A stretch of DNA of 64,000 bases from Rhodococcus sp. CH91 (lineage in GTDB: Bacteria > Actinomycetota > Actinomycetes > Mycobacteriales > Mycobacteriaceae): assembly GCF_022554085.1 (NCBI RefSeq), contig NZ_JAKFYR010000006.1, positions 1-64,000 on the forward strand. Direction: 5' to 3'. Positions 1-10,793 of this stretch are shown one piece after another. How positions within the stretch are numbered: position 1 is the first letter of the stretch; each line of letters starts with the position of its first letter. Position numbers and translations under genes: made by a program. The notes under the pieces were generated by a model. The model had not been told where the DNA came from. It made no database searches and was given only the letters and a program-made list of their open reading frames with translations.

Positions 1-1018
1 CACCGGTCGGGACCGCGATCAGGAAGGTCATGAAGGCGAAGTACGGCAGCAGCACGGCGCCGGTGGCGTACATGTGGTGCGCCCACACTGCGATCGACAG
101 CGCCGCGATGGCCATCGTGGCGTAGACCAGACCCGTGTAACCGAAGATCGGCTTCCGGGAGAAGACCGGGAAGATCTCCGAGACGATGCCGAAGAACGGC
201 AGCGCGATGACGTAGACCTCGGGGTGACCGAAGAACCAGAACAGGTGCTGCCACAGAAGCACGCCGCCGGTGGCCGGATCGTAGATGTGGCCACCGAGGT
301 GACGGTCGACGAACAAACCCATGAAGGCGGCGGTCAGCAGCGGGAACACGAGCAGGATCAGCAAGCTGGTGATCAGGATGTTCCAGGTGAAGATCGGCAT
401 CCGGAACATGGTCATGCCCGGTGCACGCATGCACACCACGGTGGTGATGAAGTTGACGCCACCGAGGATGGTGCCCAGACCCATCACGCCGAGGCCGAGG
501 ATCCAGAAGTCGGCGCCGACACCCGGAGAGTGGATCTCACTGGTGAGCGGCGTGTAGGCCGTCCAGCCGAAGTCCGCAGCGCCGCCGGGGGTGACGAAAC
601 CGAGCATGACGATCGTCGCGCCGAACAGGTACAGCCAGTAGCTGAAGGCGTTCAGACGCGGGAACGCGACATCGGGAGCACCGATCTGCAGCGGCAGGAT
701 GTAGTTCGCGAAGCCGAAGACGACCGGCGTCGCGTACATCAGCAGCATGATCGTGCCGTGCATGGTGAACAGCTGGTTGAACTGCTCGTTCGACAGGAAC
801 TGCAGGCCGGGGACCGCGAGCTCGGTGCGCATCAGCAGGGCCATCAGGCCGCCGATGAGGAAGAAGGCGAACGAGGTGACCAGGTACATGATCCCCAACA
901 TCTTGGGATCTGTGGTCGTGATCATCTTGTAGATGAACGAACCCTTGGGTCCCTGCCGCGGCGGGTACGGCCTTGCTGCAGCTATCTCTGGGACTGGCTG
1001 GGGCGCTACGGCAGTCAC
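1..1018 (-). CDS. ctaD: Cytochrome c oxidase subunit I (5' part only)
   Basis: Catalytic subunit of the aa3-type terminal oxidase, a multi-pass membrane protein that reduces oxygen to water. The 339 visible residues carry the hallmarks: a heme a ligand His at about 87 in TMHGTIM, the HPEVY motif with the cross-linked His265 and Tyr269, and the CuB ligands His314-His315 in AHHMY. The rest runs off the left edge. The start is a GTG with a perfect AGGAGG five bases upstream (1022-1027). It is divergent from the fecB-like gene, the same arrangement as in M. tuberculosis (recalled). Confidence 0.96.
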   Translation of the reverse strand, partial: MTAVAPQPVPEIAAARPYPPRQGPKGSFIYKMITTTDPKMLGIMYLVTSFAFFLIGGLMALLMRTELAVPGLQFLSNEQFNQLFTMHGTIMLLMYATPVVFGFANYILPLQIGAPDVAFPRLNAFSYWLYLFGATIVMLGFVTPGGAADFGWTAYTPLTSEIHSPGVGADFWILGLGVMGLGTILGGVNFITTVVCMRAPGMTMFRMPIFTWNILITSLLILLVFPLLTAAFMGLFVDRHLGGHIYDPATGGVLLWQHLFWFFGHPEVYVIALPFFGIVSEIFPVFSRKPIFGYTGLVYATMAIAALSIAVWAHHMYATGAVLLPYFAFMTFLIAVPTG

Positions 1019-1358
1019 TAATCCTCCTGAATGCGCGCTCGACCTCGGGCTGGAGGCGAACGGTCTCTGGCTTGCGCTCATCGAATCGTAGACCCTCCCC
1101 GAAACGGTCGCCCTCCGGGTCCTACTCAGTGTCGTATTCGACGTGTGACGCTACCTGGGCAGGAGCACACAACCACCATCCGAGCCTGTGCCACACCTCA
1201 CAGTCGGCAGCCACAGGCGCTGACACACGCACCGCGGAGCTGGGACGAAGGACCCACCGAACTCCCGTCGACCTCGCGGACACCTTCGGAATCGACCGAC
1301 ACCGACGGGATAGCCTGAGCCGTCCGATCCGAGCAGCGTCCTACAGGAGTGGTCCGAC
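1019..1358. other. Intergenic region between divergent ctaD and fecB-like genes
   Basis: About 340 bases with no credible gene. It must hold the divergent promoters. The only sites I can place are the ctaD Shine-Dalgarno at 1022-1027 and the fecB-like one (ACAGGAG) at 1344-1350. I found no iron box, long inverted repeat or terminator here. Confidence 0.5.
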
Positions 1359-2417
1359 GTGATTTCCGTGCACCGGTCACGAGCAGTGCTCGTCGCAGCC
1401 GTCGCTGCGGTGGCGACAACTCTGGCCGGGTGCTCCACCCCGCCCGACGACGACGCATCCGAGATCGTGCGCACCACGACTCGTATCGCCGGAGCGTCCG
1501 TCGTGGGTATCGACCGGGACACCTCCACCGCGTGCGCCCTGCCCTCCCCTCTCGATCCGGGACAACCGGCGAACGGCACCCGGACGGTCCTGCACACCGC
1601 GGGACGGTCGGACGTTCCCGTCGACCCGCAGCGGATCGTCGTCCTCGACACCGCCGCACTCGACGCGGTCTGCGCGCTCGGTCTGTGGGAACGCGTCGTC
1701 GGAGCGAGCGCCGAGGTCTCCGGACGGCCGGAATATCTGGGTACCGGAATCGGCGAGTTGCCGGCCGTCGGAGCGGCGGGCGCCCCGGACGTCGCGGCGA
1801 TCGAGCGCGCCCGACCGGACGTGATCCTCGGTTCCTCCACCGATCCCGACGCCTACACCTCCCTGAACGCTGTCGCTCCCACCGTGCTGGTCGGCTCCGA
1901 CCCGGTGTTCTGGCGGGAACAGTTCCTGCGCGTCGGCGAGGCGCTCGGACGCACGGACGCGGCTCGGCGTGTGCTCGACGACTACACGACGGCAGCGCGT
2001 GAACTGGGCCGCGAACTGGCCTCGCCCCAGACCCAGGCATCGATCGTCCGGTTCACGCCCGACGGGCCGACTGTGGAAGGCACGGCCTCGTTCGCCGGTC
2101 AGGTGCTCGGCGATCTCGGGGCCGCGCGGCCGCCCGCTCAGCGGTTCGCGGTGGTCGAGGGACGCCCGTGGCAGCCCGTCGACACCGCGGACCCCGCTGC
2201 GGCGGACGGCGACGTGATCTTCGTCCGTTTCGCCGGCGAGGAAGGGCTCGAGCGCGGCACGGAATACATGCGGACCGACGAATGGCTCGACCTCGGTGCC
2301 GTCCGCGACAACCGGCTGTTCTCTGTGAGCGACGACGTGTGGTCGACGCCCGGGCCCGTCGCCGCGCGCGCGATCCTCACCGACCTGACACACACACTCA
2401 ACGGATACTCGAGCTGA
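1359..2417 (+). CDS. fecB: FecB-like periplasmic-binding lipoprotein (iron-siderophore type)
   Basis: Predicted solute-binding lipoprotein of the FecB/FhuD family (PF01497), 352 aa. A hydrophobic signal peptide ends in the lipobox LAGC with Cys25 as the lipidated residue, so the protein should be anchored outside the membrane. The GTG start follows ACAGGAG at a good distance. No permease or ATPase gene is adjacent, so it is an orphan binding protein. Its position beside ctaD matches fecB (Rv3044) in M. tuberculosis, from memory. No iron box is visible upstream, unlike the second binding protein at 11535. The ligand is unknown. Confidence 0.85.
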   Translation: MISVHRSRAVLVAAVAAVATTLAGCSTPPDDDASEIVRTTTRIAGASVVGIDRDTSTACALPSPLDPGQPANGTRTVLHTAGRSDVPVDPQRIVVLDTAALDAVCALGLWERVVGASAEVSGRPEYLGTGIGELPAVGAAGAPDVAAIERARPDVILGSSTDPDAYTSLNAVAPTVLVGSDPVFWREQFLRVGEALGRTDAARRVLDDYTTAARELGRELASPQTQASIVRFTPDGPTVEGTASFAGQVLGDLGAARPPAQRFAVVEGRPWQPVDTADPAAADGDVIFVRFAGEEGLERGTEYMRTDEWLDLGAVRDNRLFSVSDDVWSTPGPVAARAILTDLTHTLNGYSS

Positions 2418-2463
2418 TCGCCTCGTCCGGCGCCGTGACGGATCCCGGTATAGAAACGAGGGC

Positions 2464-2940
2464 GTGCCGATACCCGAATTCGTCGTCCAACTCCGCTCGC
2501 ATGTAGGAACCGCTCCCCTGTGGCTTCCGGGGGTGAGCGCGATCGTCATGGACGACGCCGGTCGCGTACTGCTCACCCGGCGCGCCGACAACGGCATGTG
2601 GGCGGTGGTGTCCGGAATCCTCGAGCCCGGCGAGGAACCCGCGGTCGCCGCCGTGCGGGAGGTACTCGAGGAAACAGGGGTCGACGCCGAGGTCGTCCGG
2701 TTGACGAGTGTGGACGTCACCGCGCCCATCACCTACCCCAACGGGGATGTCGCCCGGTATCTCGACGTCTGCTTCCTGCTGCGCGCCATCGGCGGACGCG
2801 CGCGGGTGGCCGACGACGAGAACCTCGAGGTCGCGTGGTTCGCGCCGGACGCACTGCCGGAACCACTAACCGACACCTCGCGCCTGCGGTTGGAGAAGGC
2901 GCTCGCAGGTCGCGCGGAGGCGTGGTTCCGTCACAGCTGA
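2464..2940 (+). CDS. Nudix hydrolase
   Basis: 158-residue Nudix-fold pyrophosphohydrolase. The complete Nudix box (GX5EX7REXXEEXG) lies at residues 51-73, beginning GILEPGEEP and ending REVLEETGV, so metal and diphosphate binding should be intact. It starts with GTG, 46 bases after the fecB-like stop, so co-transcription is possible. The short N-terminal region (LPGVSAIVMDDAGRVLL) resembles MutT/ADP-ribose-type enzymes, but the substrate cannot be read from sequence. Transcription probably ends at the strong hairpin shared with nrdF. Confidence 0.85.
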   Translation: MPIPEFVVQLRSHVGTAPLWLPGVSAIVMDDAGRVLLTRRADNGMWAVVSGILEPGEEPAVAAVREVLEETGVDAEVVRLTSVDVTAPITYPNGDVARYLDVCFLLRAIGGRARVADDENLEVAWFAPDALPEPLTDTSRLRLEKALAGRAEAWFRHS

Positions 2941-2950
2941 CCCGGATTCG

Positions 2951-3001
2951 CCGACGGCCGGCCGGCCCCACTCCGAGGAGAGGAGACCGGCCGGCCGTCG
3001 G
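2951..3001. terminator. Bidirectional terminator between the Nudix gene and nrdF
   Basis: A perfect 15-bp inverted repeat (CCGACGGCCGGCCGG at 2951-2965, complement at 2987-3001) with a 21-base loop lies between two convergent genes. It has no clear U-tract, which is common for actinobacterial terminators. Confidence 0.75.
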
Positions 3002-3014
3002 TGAGCGGTTCGGG

Positions 3015-4019
<1,005 letters not shown>

Positions 4020-4068
4020 TTACCTACCTGAATTGTGTGCTGATGCAAGGACTGTCACGAAGTGCGGA

Positions 4069-6234
4069 TCACAGCATGCAGGAGACGCAGTTCTCCACCT
4101 CGGTGCCCTCGAGCGCCATCTGCCGCAGGCGGATGTAGTACAGCGTCTTGATTCCCTTGCGCCACGCGTAGATCTGCGCCTTGTTCACGTCGCGCGTGGT
4201 GACCGTGTCCTTGAAGAACAGCGTCAGCGACAGGCCCTGATCGACGTGCTGCGTCGCGGCGGCGTAGGTGTCGATGATCTTCTCGTAGCCGATCTCGTAC
4301 GCGTCCTGGAAGTACTCGAGGTTGTCGTTCGTCATGTAGGGCGCCGGGTAGTAGACACGCCCGATCTTGCCCTCCTTGCGGATCTCGATCTTCGACGCGA
4401 CCGGGTGGATCGAACTCGTCGAGTGGTTGATGTACGAGATCGAGCCGGTGGGCGGCACCGCCTGCAGGTTCTGGTTGTAGATGCCGTGCTTCTGCACGGA
4501 CTCCTTCAACTCGCGCCAATCCTGCTGGGTCGGGATGGCGATGTCCGAGGCGGCGAACAGCTGCCGGACGCGCTCGGTGGCCGGCTCCCACACCTGATCG
4601 GTGTACTTGTCGAAGAACTCACCCGAGGCGTACTTCGACTCCGGGAATCCCTTGAAGTACGCGCCGCGTTCGATCGCGATCTTGTTCGAGGCGCGCAGAG
4701 CGTGGAACAGCACCGTGTAGAAGTAGATGTTCGTGAAGTCGACGCCTTCCTCGGACCCGTAGAAGATGCGCTCACGAGCGAGGAAGCCGTGCAGATTCAT
4801 CTGACCGAGGCCGATGGCGTGGGATTCGTTGTTGCCACGCTCGATCGACGGGACCGAGGCGATGCTCGTCTGGTCGGAGACCGCCGTCAGGCCGCGGATG
4901 GCGACCTCGATGGTCTGGGCGAAGTCGGGCGAGTCCATCGCCTTCGCGATGTTGAGCGACCCGAGATTGCACGAGATGTCCTTGCCGACATGGCTGTAGG
5001 ACAGGTCGTCGTTGTACTCCGAGGGCGTCGAGACCTGCAGGATCTCCGAGCACAGGTTCGAGTGGGTGATCTTGCCGGCGATCGGGTTGGCCCGGTTCAC
5101 CGTGTCCTCGAACATGATGTACGGGTAGCCGGATTCGAACTGCAGCTCCGCGACGGTCTGGAAGAACTCGCGCGCCTTGATCTTCGACTTGCGGATGCGC
5201 TTGTCGTCGACCATCTCGTAGTACTTCTCGGTGACGTCGATGTCGGCGAAGGGCTTTCCGTAGACGCGCTCGACGTCGTACGGCGAGAACAGGTACATGT
5301 CCTCGTTCTTCTTCGCCAGCTCGAACGTGATGTCGGGGATGACGATGCCGAGCGAGAGGGTCTTGATGCGGATCTTCTCGTCCGCGTTCTCACGCTTGGT
5401 GTCGAGGAAGCGGTAGATGTCCGGGTGGTGCGCGTGCAGGTAGACCGCACCGGCACCCTGACGGGCCCCGAGCTGGTTGGCGTAGGAGAAGGAGTCCTCG
5501 AGCAGCTTCATGATGGGGATGACGCCGGAGGACTGGTTCTCGATCTTCTTGATCGGGGCGCCGTGCTCGCGGATGTTGCTGAGCAGCAGAGCGACTCCGC
5601 CGCCGCGCTTGGACAGCTGCAGAGCGGAGTTGATGGCGCGGCCGATCGACTCCATGTTGTCCTCGATGCGAAGAAGGAAGCACGAGACGGGCTCGCCGCG
5701 CTGCTTCTTTCCCGAATTGAGGAAGGTGGGGGTCGCGGGCTGGAAGCGACCGGAGATGATCTCGTCGACGAGGTGCCGGGCGAGGATCTCGTCGCCGTCG
5801 GCGAGCGTCAGCGCGACCATGCACACACGGTCCTCGAACCGCTCGAGGTACCGCTTGCCGTCGAAGGTCTTGAGCGTGTACGAGGTGTAATACTTGAAAG
5901 CGCCGAGGAAGGTCGGGAACCGGAACTTCTTCGAATACGCGTGGTCGAACAGCGATTTGACGAACGACCGCGAGTACTTGTCGAGCACCTCGGGTTCGTA
6001 GTAGTTCTCCTCGACGAGATAGTCGAGCTTCTCGTCGAGGTTGTGGAAGAAGACGGTGTTCTGGTTGACGTGCTGCAGGAAGTACTGGCGGGCAGCGGCC
6101 ACATCCTTGTCGAACTGGATCTCACCGTTGGGGCCGTACAGATTCAACATCGCGTTGAGCGCGTGGTAATCGAGATCTTTGGTCGAGTCGTCGAGGTGCG
6201 CGCTCGCAGCGGGAGCGGGATCGGTAATGGTCAC
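4069..6234 (-). CDS. nrdE: Class Ib ribonucleotide reductase large subunit R1E
   Basis: 721-aa catalytic subunit that reduces ribonucleoside diphosphates. Recognisable blocks include [15 protein letters not shown], the active-site Cys segment [10 protein letters not shown], and the mobile C-terminal dithiol Cys716-x-x-Cys719 (NCVSCML) that is re-reduced by NrdH. The short N-terminus lacks the ATP cone of class Ia enzymes, as expected. The GTG start at 6234 is preceded by a weak GGGGA. It lies within the nrdHIEF cluster; a shared promoter upstream of nrdH with candidate NrdR boxes probably drives all four. Confidence 0.97.
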   Translation of the reverse strand: MTITDPAPAASAHLDDSTKDLDYHALNAMLNLYGPNGEIQFDKDVAAARQYFLQHVNQNTVFFHNLDEKLDYLVEENYYEPEVLDKYSRSFVKSLFDHAYSKKFRFPTFLGAFKYYTSYTLKTFDGKRYLERFEDRVCMVALTLADGDEILARHLVDEIISGRFQPATPTFLNSGKKQRGEPVSCFLLRIEDNMESIGRAINSALQLSKRGGGVALLLSNIREHGAPIKKIENQSSGVIPIMKLLEDSFSYANQLGARQGAGAVYLHAHHPDIYRFLDTKRENADEKIRIKTLSLGIVIPDITFELAKKNEDMYLFSPYDVERVYGKPFADIDVTEKYYEMVDDKRIRKSKIKAREFFQTVAELQFESGYPYIMFEDTVNRANPIAGKITHSNLCSEILQVSTPSEYNDDLSYSHVGKDISCNLGSLNIAKAMDSPDFAQTIEVAIRGLTAVSDQTSIASVPSIERGNNESHAIGLGQMNLHGFLARERIFYGSEEGVDFTNIYFYTVLFHALRASNKIAIERGAYFKGFPESKYASGEFFDKYTDQVWEPATERVRQLFAASDIAIPTQQDWRELKESVQKHGIYNQNLQAVPPTGSISYINHSTSSIHPVASKIEIRKEGKIGRVYYPAPYMTNDNLEYFQDAYEIGYEKIIDTYAAATQHVDQGLSLTLFFKDTVTTRDVNKAQIYAWRKGIKTLYYIRLRQMALEGTEVENCVSCML

Positions 6235-6318
6235 AGTGCTGTCCCCACTTGTCGGAGTTAGGAAAACGGCCGCGCAGTCACGTCCGCGACGCGCGTGGAG
6301 TACGGATACGGATGTGGC

Positions 6319-6771
6319 TCAAGCGTTCTGGAGAGCGGACTCCCAGAATCGGGCGAGGCCGTCGCGGACGCGTTCGACGTCGTCGGCCGTGCCCATCAAC
6401 TCGAATCGGTAGAGATACGGCACCTTGCACTTCCGCGAGACGATGTCTCCCGCGAAACAGTACGAGTCGCCGAAATTGGTGTTGCCCGCCGCGATGACCC
6501 CACGGATCAGGCTCCGATTGTGCTCGTTGTTGAGGAATCGGATGACCTGTTTCGGTACATAGCGGGTATCGCGTCCCGTGGCGGTCGTCCCTCCGCCATA
6601 GGTGGGCACGATGAGTACGTACGGTTCGGACACCTCGAAGACACCCTCGCGATCGTGCAGAGGGATCCGGCTGGCCGGAATCTCCAATTTCTGCACGAAT
6701 CGGTGGGTGTTCTCGGATGTACTCGAGAAATACACCAGCGACGTTCCCGGGATCGGCCCCAGCGAAGCCAT
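6319..6771 (-). CDS. nrdI: Flavodoxin-like NrdI
   Basis: 150-aa flavodoxin-like FMN protein that supplies the oxidant for assembling the Mn(III)2-tyrosyl cofactor of NrdF. The FMN phosphate-binding loop is visible at the N-terminus ([13 protein letters not shown]), followed by the conserved PTYGGG and [10 protein letters not shown] segments. It sits between nrdH and nrdE in the usual order, with 84 bases to nrdE. Confidence 0.95.
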   Translation of the reverse strand: MASLGPIPGTSLVYFSSTSENTHRFVQKLEIPASRIPLHDREGVFEVSEPYVLIVPTYGGGTTATGRDTRYVPKQVIRFLNNEHNRSLIRGVIAAGNTNFGDSYCFAGDIVSRKCKVPYLYRFELMGTADDVERVRDGLARFWESALQNA

Positions 6772-6876
6772 CGGTAGTCACCACTCTTCATTCGATGTAC
6801 GAAGACCGGTCCGGACGGACACGAACTCCGGCCGGAGACGACGACGATCGGGTGGGCCGCGAAGGCGACCCGGGGC

Positions 6877-7107
6877 TCAGGCAGCGACCGTGAGCGCCTT
6901 GATGCGGTCGGGGCGGAAACCCGACCAGTGATCGTCACCGGCGACGACGACCGGCGCCTGGAGGTAGCCCAGGGCCATGACGTAATCGCGGGCCTCCGGG
7001 TTCTCGCTGATGTCGACGATGTCGTATTCGATACCGGCCTTGTCGAGAGCGCGGTAGGTGGCGGTGCACTGGACGCAGGCAGGCTTGGTGTAGACGGTGA
7101 TGTTCAT
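6877..7107 (-). CDS. nrdH: Glutaredoxin-like NrdH-redoxin
   Basis: 76-aa small thiol carrier that reduces NrdE. It has the NrdH active site Cys11-Val-Gln-Cys14 and the NrdH signature WSGFRPDRI near the C-terminus. A longer frame starts upstream, but the ATG at 7107 matches the family length and has AAAGGGG just before it, so I chose it. First gene of the nrdHIEF group. Confidence 0.95.
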   Translation of the reverse strand: MNITVYTKPACVQCTATYRALDKAGIEYDIVDISENPEARDYVMALGYLQAPVVVAGDDHWSGFRPDRIKALTVAA

Positions 7108-7237
7108 GAATGCCCCTTTTCCGACGGCCGTGGGCGGCCTGACGACTGACTGCTGCGCGTTACCCGGAAGCCCACGAATCCGTCCGATCCCGCTTCCCCG
7201 AGAGACCGTCGGCACTAGTGGCCTTCCAGCGGTCTAG

Positions 7238-7285
7238 ACACTACACCTTGTGCCCCCGGGATACACAGAACCCAGGATGTTGTGA
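7238..7285 (-). promoter_or_regulatory. Candidate NrdR box pair upstream of nrdH
   Basis: Two 16-bp sites sit upstream of nrdH: ACACTACACCTTGTGC at 7238-7253 and ACCCAGGATGTTGTGA at 7270-7285. They share the TTGTG half 32 bp apart, about three helical turns, the tandem layout known for NrdR repressor sites. The first is a close match to the NrdR consensus, the second is weaker. The nearest start is nrdH at 7107, so they would overlap or flank its promoter. Confidence 0.5.
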
Positions 7286-7671
7286 CTTACAAAGCTGATA
7301 TTCCCAGGTCGCAACCCTCCCTTCCGGCGGCTTTCCGGCGTGTCCCGGCGTGTCGCCGGACGATGTCACGAGAGACCTCGAGCACAGTGTGGCAGGCATC
7401 ACCGACAGTCCCCCGCGTGCCGCCCTGCGGGCCCCGCCGGGCATGCCGACTCGCCACCCTTCCCCTACCCGGCCCGGCGACGCATGCCCGCGTCGGCATC
7501 GGCAACCCGGCGGCCCTACGGCCCACCACGGTGAGCCTGCACCTGGCACCGTCCCCGGATCGTCTCGAAGCCGTGTTCGTCGACGACGGCGCCCGCCCGG
7601 GTGGATTTGCGATCGGCCGAGCTCCAGCACTGCCGCCGGGCAGGCACCCGGCGTGTTACCGGTCCGGCGCT
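7286..7671. other. Gap between nrd promoter region and molybdenum hydroxylase operon
   Basis: About 385 bases without a supportable gene; open frames here have no recognisable domain or ribosome site. A short perfect hairpin at 7634-7653 (CGCCGGG, loop CAGGCA, CCCGGCG) lies about 20 bases beyond the paoC-like stop and may terminate that operon. The start of the gap is likely the nrd promoter zone. Confidence 0.45.
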
Positions 7672-9795
7672 TCAGGGCAGGCCGGGCAGTAGGTCGTCGA
7701 GCCGCACCGGCAGGTCCCGCACGCGCACTCCTGTCGCGTGCCACAGGGCGTTCACGACCGCCGCTGCGCTTCCGACGATTCCGATCTCACCGATTCCCCG
7801 CGAGCCCATGGGTGTCGCGTGCAGATCCTCGTCGTCGAGCCAATCCGCCTCGACCTCCCGGATGTCCGCGTTCGTCGGCACGTGGTATTCGGAGAGATCG
7901 TGGTTGACGACGTGCCCGAAACGCGGGTCACGGATGCTCTCCTCGAACAGCGCCATCGAGATACCGAACGACATACCTCCGATGAACTGCGAGCGCGCCG
8001 TCCGCGGGTTGATCACCCGGCCGACGGAGAACAGCCCGAACATGCGGGGCACCCGGATCTCACCGGTGTACACGTCCACGTGCACCTCCGCGAAGTGCGC
8101 GCCGAAGGACTGGGCACTGTAGTGCTCGAGTTCGCGATTCTCCGCCGCGGTCGCCGACAGCTCGGAGCCCTGGGCGGGATCGTCGCCGAAACGCTTGCCG
8201 AATTCCTCGGCGGCCGTGACGATCGCAGTGCCCCAGGACGACGTTCCGGACGATCCGCCGGCCACCGTGCCGTTCGGCAACGCACTGTCCCCGATCTCGA
8301 GGTCGACGTCCTCGGGACGGCAACCCAGAGCATCGGCGGCGATGAGCGTGAGCGTGGTCCACGCACCGGTGCCCAGATCGGTCGCTCCGATACGGACGGA
8401 GTACCGGCCGTCCCCGAGATACCGGATCAGCGCCTCCGAACCGGGGTTGACCATGTGAGGGTAGGTCGCGACAGCGACTCCGGTCCCGACCAGTGTGTTG
8501 CCCCGGCGCCGGGTACCGGGTTCCCGATCGGACGGATCCCATCCGAACCGCCGCGCGCCTTCCCGGAGGCATTCGACGAGCCGTCTCGAGGACCACGGCA
8601 GGCCGGACTCCGGATCGGCCTCGGGCTCGTTCCGGATGCGCAACTCGATCGGGTCGATACCGAGTTCGGCAGCGAGCTCGTCCATCGCGACCTCACCGGC
8701 GAACATGCCCGGCGCCTCGCCGGGGGCACGCATCCAGAAGGGTGCGGGGACGTCGAGTGTGATCGCCCGATGAGAGGTGCGGACGTTGGCGACGTCGTAG
8801 AGATTACGGGACGGCACCGCGGCCTGCTCGACGAATTCGGTGACCCGGGAGGACTGTGTGAACGCCTCGTGCACGAGGCCCTTCAGCCTGCCCTCGCGGT
8901 CCGCTGCGAGCTTGATCCGCGAGGCCGTCGGGGCACGGTAGCCGACGTAGCCGAACATATCCTGGCGCGAGACGGCGAACTTCACCGGACGATCCGGAAG
9001 AGACTGTGCGGCAAGGCCACCGAGTACATCGTGCGCGTGCGGTCCGCCCTTCGAGCCGAATCCCCCACCGATGTACGGGCAGATCACCCGCATACCCTCC
9101 GGTTCCAGTCCGAACACCGGGGCGAGGGTGCCGACGACACCGTGCGGGTGCTGCGTCGAGGTGTACAGGGTCAGCGTCGGCTCACCGGAATCCCCGTCCG
9201 AGGACACGGAATCGCTCATCCACACCGCGACGACGGTGTGCGGTTCCAGCGGATTGTTGTGCTCTTCCGGCGTGGAGTACCACCGGTCCAGCACGATGTC
9301 GGCGCGGGCGAAGGCGGTGTCGACATCGCCTCGCGCGGTATCGGGTTCGTAGCCGCCGTTGACCGTCTCGGGGGTGTAGGCGTCGGGATGGTCGGGGCGG
9401 AACACCACGTCGTGCGGTTGCTCGCTGTACTCGACCTCGAGCAGGGAGCACGCTTCGCGGGCGATCTCGGCACTCTCGGCGACGACTGCTGCGACGATCT
9501 GCCCTCGGTACAGCACCTCGGGTGTCTGCAGCACGGAGTATTCGCCCTCCGCCTCGTCGGTGAGCCTCGGGGCGTTCCACGGCGTGAGCACCTTCAGCAC
9601 CCCGGGTAGCTGTTCTGCTGCGGTGGTGTCGATCCGCTCGACGCGTCCCCGCGCGATGTTCGAGACCAGGGGTACGAGATAGGCGGGGTCGTCGACCGGG
9701 TGCTCGTACGCATAGGGCGCCGTCCCGGCGACCTTCGCCGGTCCGTCGATTCGTGCGGTGGAGCGTCCGCCCGCTCGGATCGGCTCGGGGCTCAT
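7672..9795 (-). CDS. Molybdenum-binding subunit of xanthine dehydrogenase-family oxidoreductase (PaoC/YagR-like)
   Basis: 707-aa large subunit that would hold the molybdenum cofactor and the substrate site of an aldehyde or purine hydroxylase. The segment GGGFGSKGG and the C-terminal catalytic-glutamate motif GSRGIGEIGIVG are both present. Length and subunit split resemble PaoC (YagR) of E. coli rather than long xanthine dehydrogenase chains. The ATG overlaps the stop of the FAD subunit gene (ATGA), so the three genes are translationally coupled. No XdhC-type maturation gene is adjacent. Substrate unknown; aldehydes are the first guess. Confidence 0.9.
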   Translation of the reverse strand: MSPEPIRAGGRSTARIDGPAKVAGTAPYAYEHPVDDPAYLVPLVSNIARGRVERIDTTAAEQLPGVLKVLTPWNAPRLTDEAEGEYSVLQTPEVLYRGQIVAAVVAESAEIAREACSLLEVEYSEQPHDVVFRPDHPDAYTPETVNGGYEPDTARGDVDTAFARADIVLDRWYSTPEEHNNPLEPHTVVAVWMSDSVSSDGDSGEPTLTLYTSTQHPHGVVGTLAPVFGLEPEGMRVICPYIGGGFGSKGGPHAHDVLGGLAAQSLPDRPVKFAVSRQDMFGYVGYRAPTASRIKLAADREGRLKGLVHEAFTQSSRVTEFVEQAAVPSRNLYDVANVRTSHRAITLDVPAPFWMRAPGEAPGMFAGEVAMDELAAELGIDPIELRIRNEPEADPESGLPWSSRRLVECLREGARRFGWDPSDREPGTRRRGNTLVGTGVAVATYPHMVNPGSEALIRYLGDGRYSVRIGATDLGTGAWTTLTLIAADALGCRPEDVDLEIGDSALPNGTVAGGSSGTSSWGTAIVTAAEEFGKRFGDDPAQGSELSATAAENRELEHYSAQSFGAHFAEVHVDVYTGEIRVPRMFGLFSVGRVINPRTARSQFIGGMSFGISMALFEESIRDPRFGHVVNHDLSEYHVPTNADIREVEADWLDDEDLHATPMGSRGIGEIGIVGSAAAVVNALWHATGVRVRDLPVRLDDLLPGLP

Positions 9796-10793
9796 GCGGA
9801 TTCACCTCGCTCGCGTCGTTCGTCGAGTTCACGCAGGGTCGCCACGACGGTGCGTCGCAGCAGCGGGATCTTGTAGGCGTTGCCGTCGAGAGGCTGCGCG
9901 TCGGCGAGTTCGGCGTCGGCCGCGGCGGCGAAGATCTCAGCGGTGGGCCGCTGCCCGAGCAGTGCGGCTTCTGCGCGGTGTGCCCGCCACGGCCGGTGTG
10001 CCACTCCTCCGAACGCGATGCGGCAGCCCGTGATCGCCTCGTCCGCGACCGTCATCTCGGCCGCCACCGAGACCAGCGCGAAAGCATAGGACGCCCGGTC
10101 GCGCACCTTGCGGTAGGTCGACAGTGAGGTCTGGGGGGCGGGAATCCGGACACCGACGACGAGATCGTCCCGTTCGAGCACGGTGTCGCGCTCCGGGCTG
10201 TCGCCAGGGAGCCGGTAGAAGTCCTCCACCGCGACAGCGCGCTCGCCGTCGGGGCCGAGGACCAGGACTTCGGCGTCGAGAGCGAGCAATGCCACCGCCA
10301 TGTCGGAGGGATGGGTGGCCACACAGTGATCCGAGGCGCCGAGTACGGCGTGGTAGCGGGTGTAGCCACCCAGAGCCGAACAGCCGGTGCCCGGTTCGCG
10401 CTTGTTGCAGGCTGTGGTCACATCCCGGAAGTAGGAACAGCGGGTGCGTTGAAGCAGGTTGCCGCCCGTGGTCGCCGCGTTCCGGAGCTGCGGCGAAGCG
10501 CCGGCGAGCAGGGCTCGCGAGAGCATCGGATAGTTGCTTCGCACGAAGGGATGCGCGGCGAGGTCACTGTTGCGCACGTTGGCGCCCACTCGGATTCCCC
10601 CGTCGGCCGTTTCCTCGACGGTGTCGAGCGGGAGGTGGGAGACGTCGACGAGCAGTTCGGGCGTGGCCACGCCGAGTTTGAGGTGGTCGACCAGGTTCGT
10701 TCCGCCGGCGAGAAAGACCGCGCCCGGTGTGTCGCGCACGAGGGCGACGGCTGCGGCAGGGTCGGCCGGGCGTTCGTATCGCAAGGATCTCAT
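9792..10793 (-). CDS. FAD-binding subunit of the molybdenum hydroxylase (PaoB/YagS-like)
   Basis: 333-aa flavoprotein subunit passing electrons between the iron-sulfur subunit and an external acceptor. The FAD-binding motif FLAGGTNLVDHLK is near the N-terminus. A cysteine cluster (RCSYFRD, ACNKREPGTGC and a later Cys in DHCVATHPS) matches the extra 4Fe-4S site of PaoB-type subunits. The frame extends further upstream, but ATG 10793 overlaps the 2Fe-2S subunit stop and starts the family-typical MRSLRYERP, so it is the real start. Confidence 0.9.
   Translation of the reverse strand: MRSLRYERPADPAAAVALVRDTPGAVFLAGGTNLVDHLKLGVATPELLVDVSHLPLDTVEETADGGIRVGANVRNSDLAAHPFVRSNYPMLSRALLAGASPQLRNAATTGGNLLQRTRCSYFRDVTTACNKREPGTGCSALGGYTRYHAVLGASDHCVATHPSDMAVALLALDAEVLVLGPDGERAVAVEDFYRLPGDSPERDTVLERDDLVVGVRIPAPQTSLSTYRKVRDRASYAFALVSVAAEMTVADEAITGCRIAFGGVAHRPWRAHRAEAALLGQRPTAEIFAAAADAELADAQPLDGNAYKIPLLRRTVVATLRELDERRERGESA

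Noticed and set aside
74-1021. A 315-codon plus-strand frame opposite ctaD
   Set aside because: Composition is Arg/Glu/Asp/His-rich and domain-free, and the other strand clearly encodes cytochrome oxidase subunit I with a perfect ribosome site.
4033-6261. A 742-codon open frame on the plus strand
   Set aside because: It is antisense to nrdE, which has all family motifs. High-GC DNA keeps the antisense frame open; the product is Leu/Val/Asp/Arg-rich with no domain.
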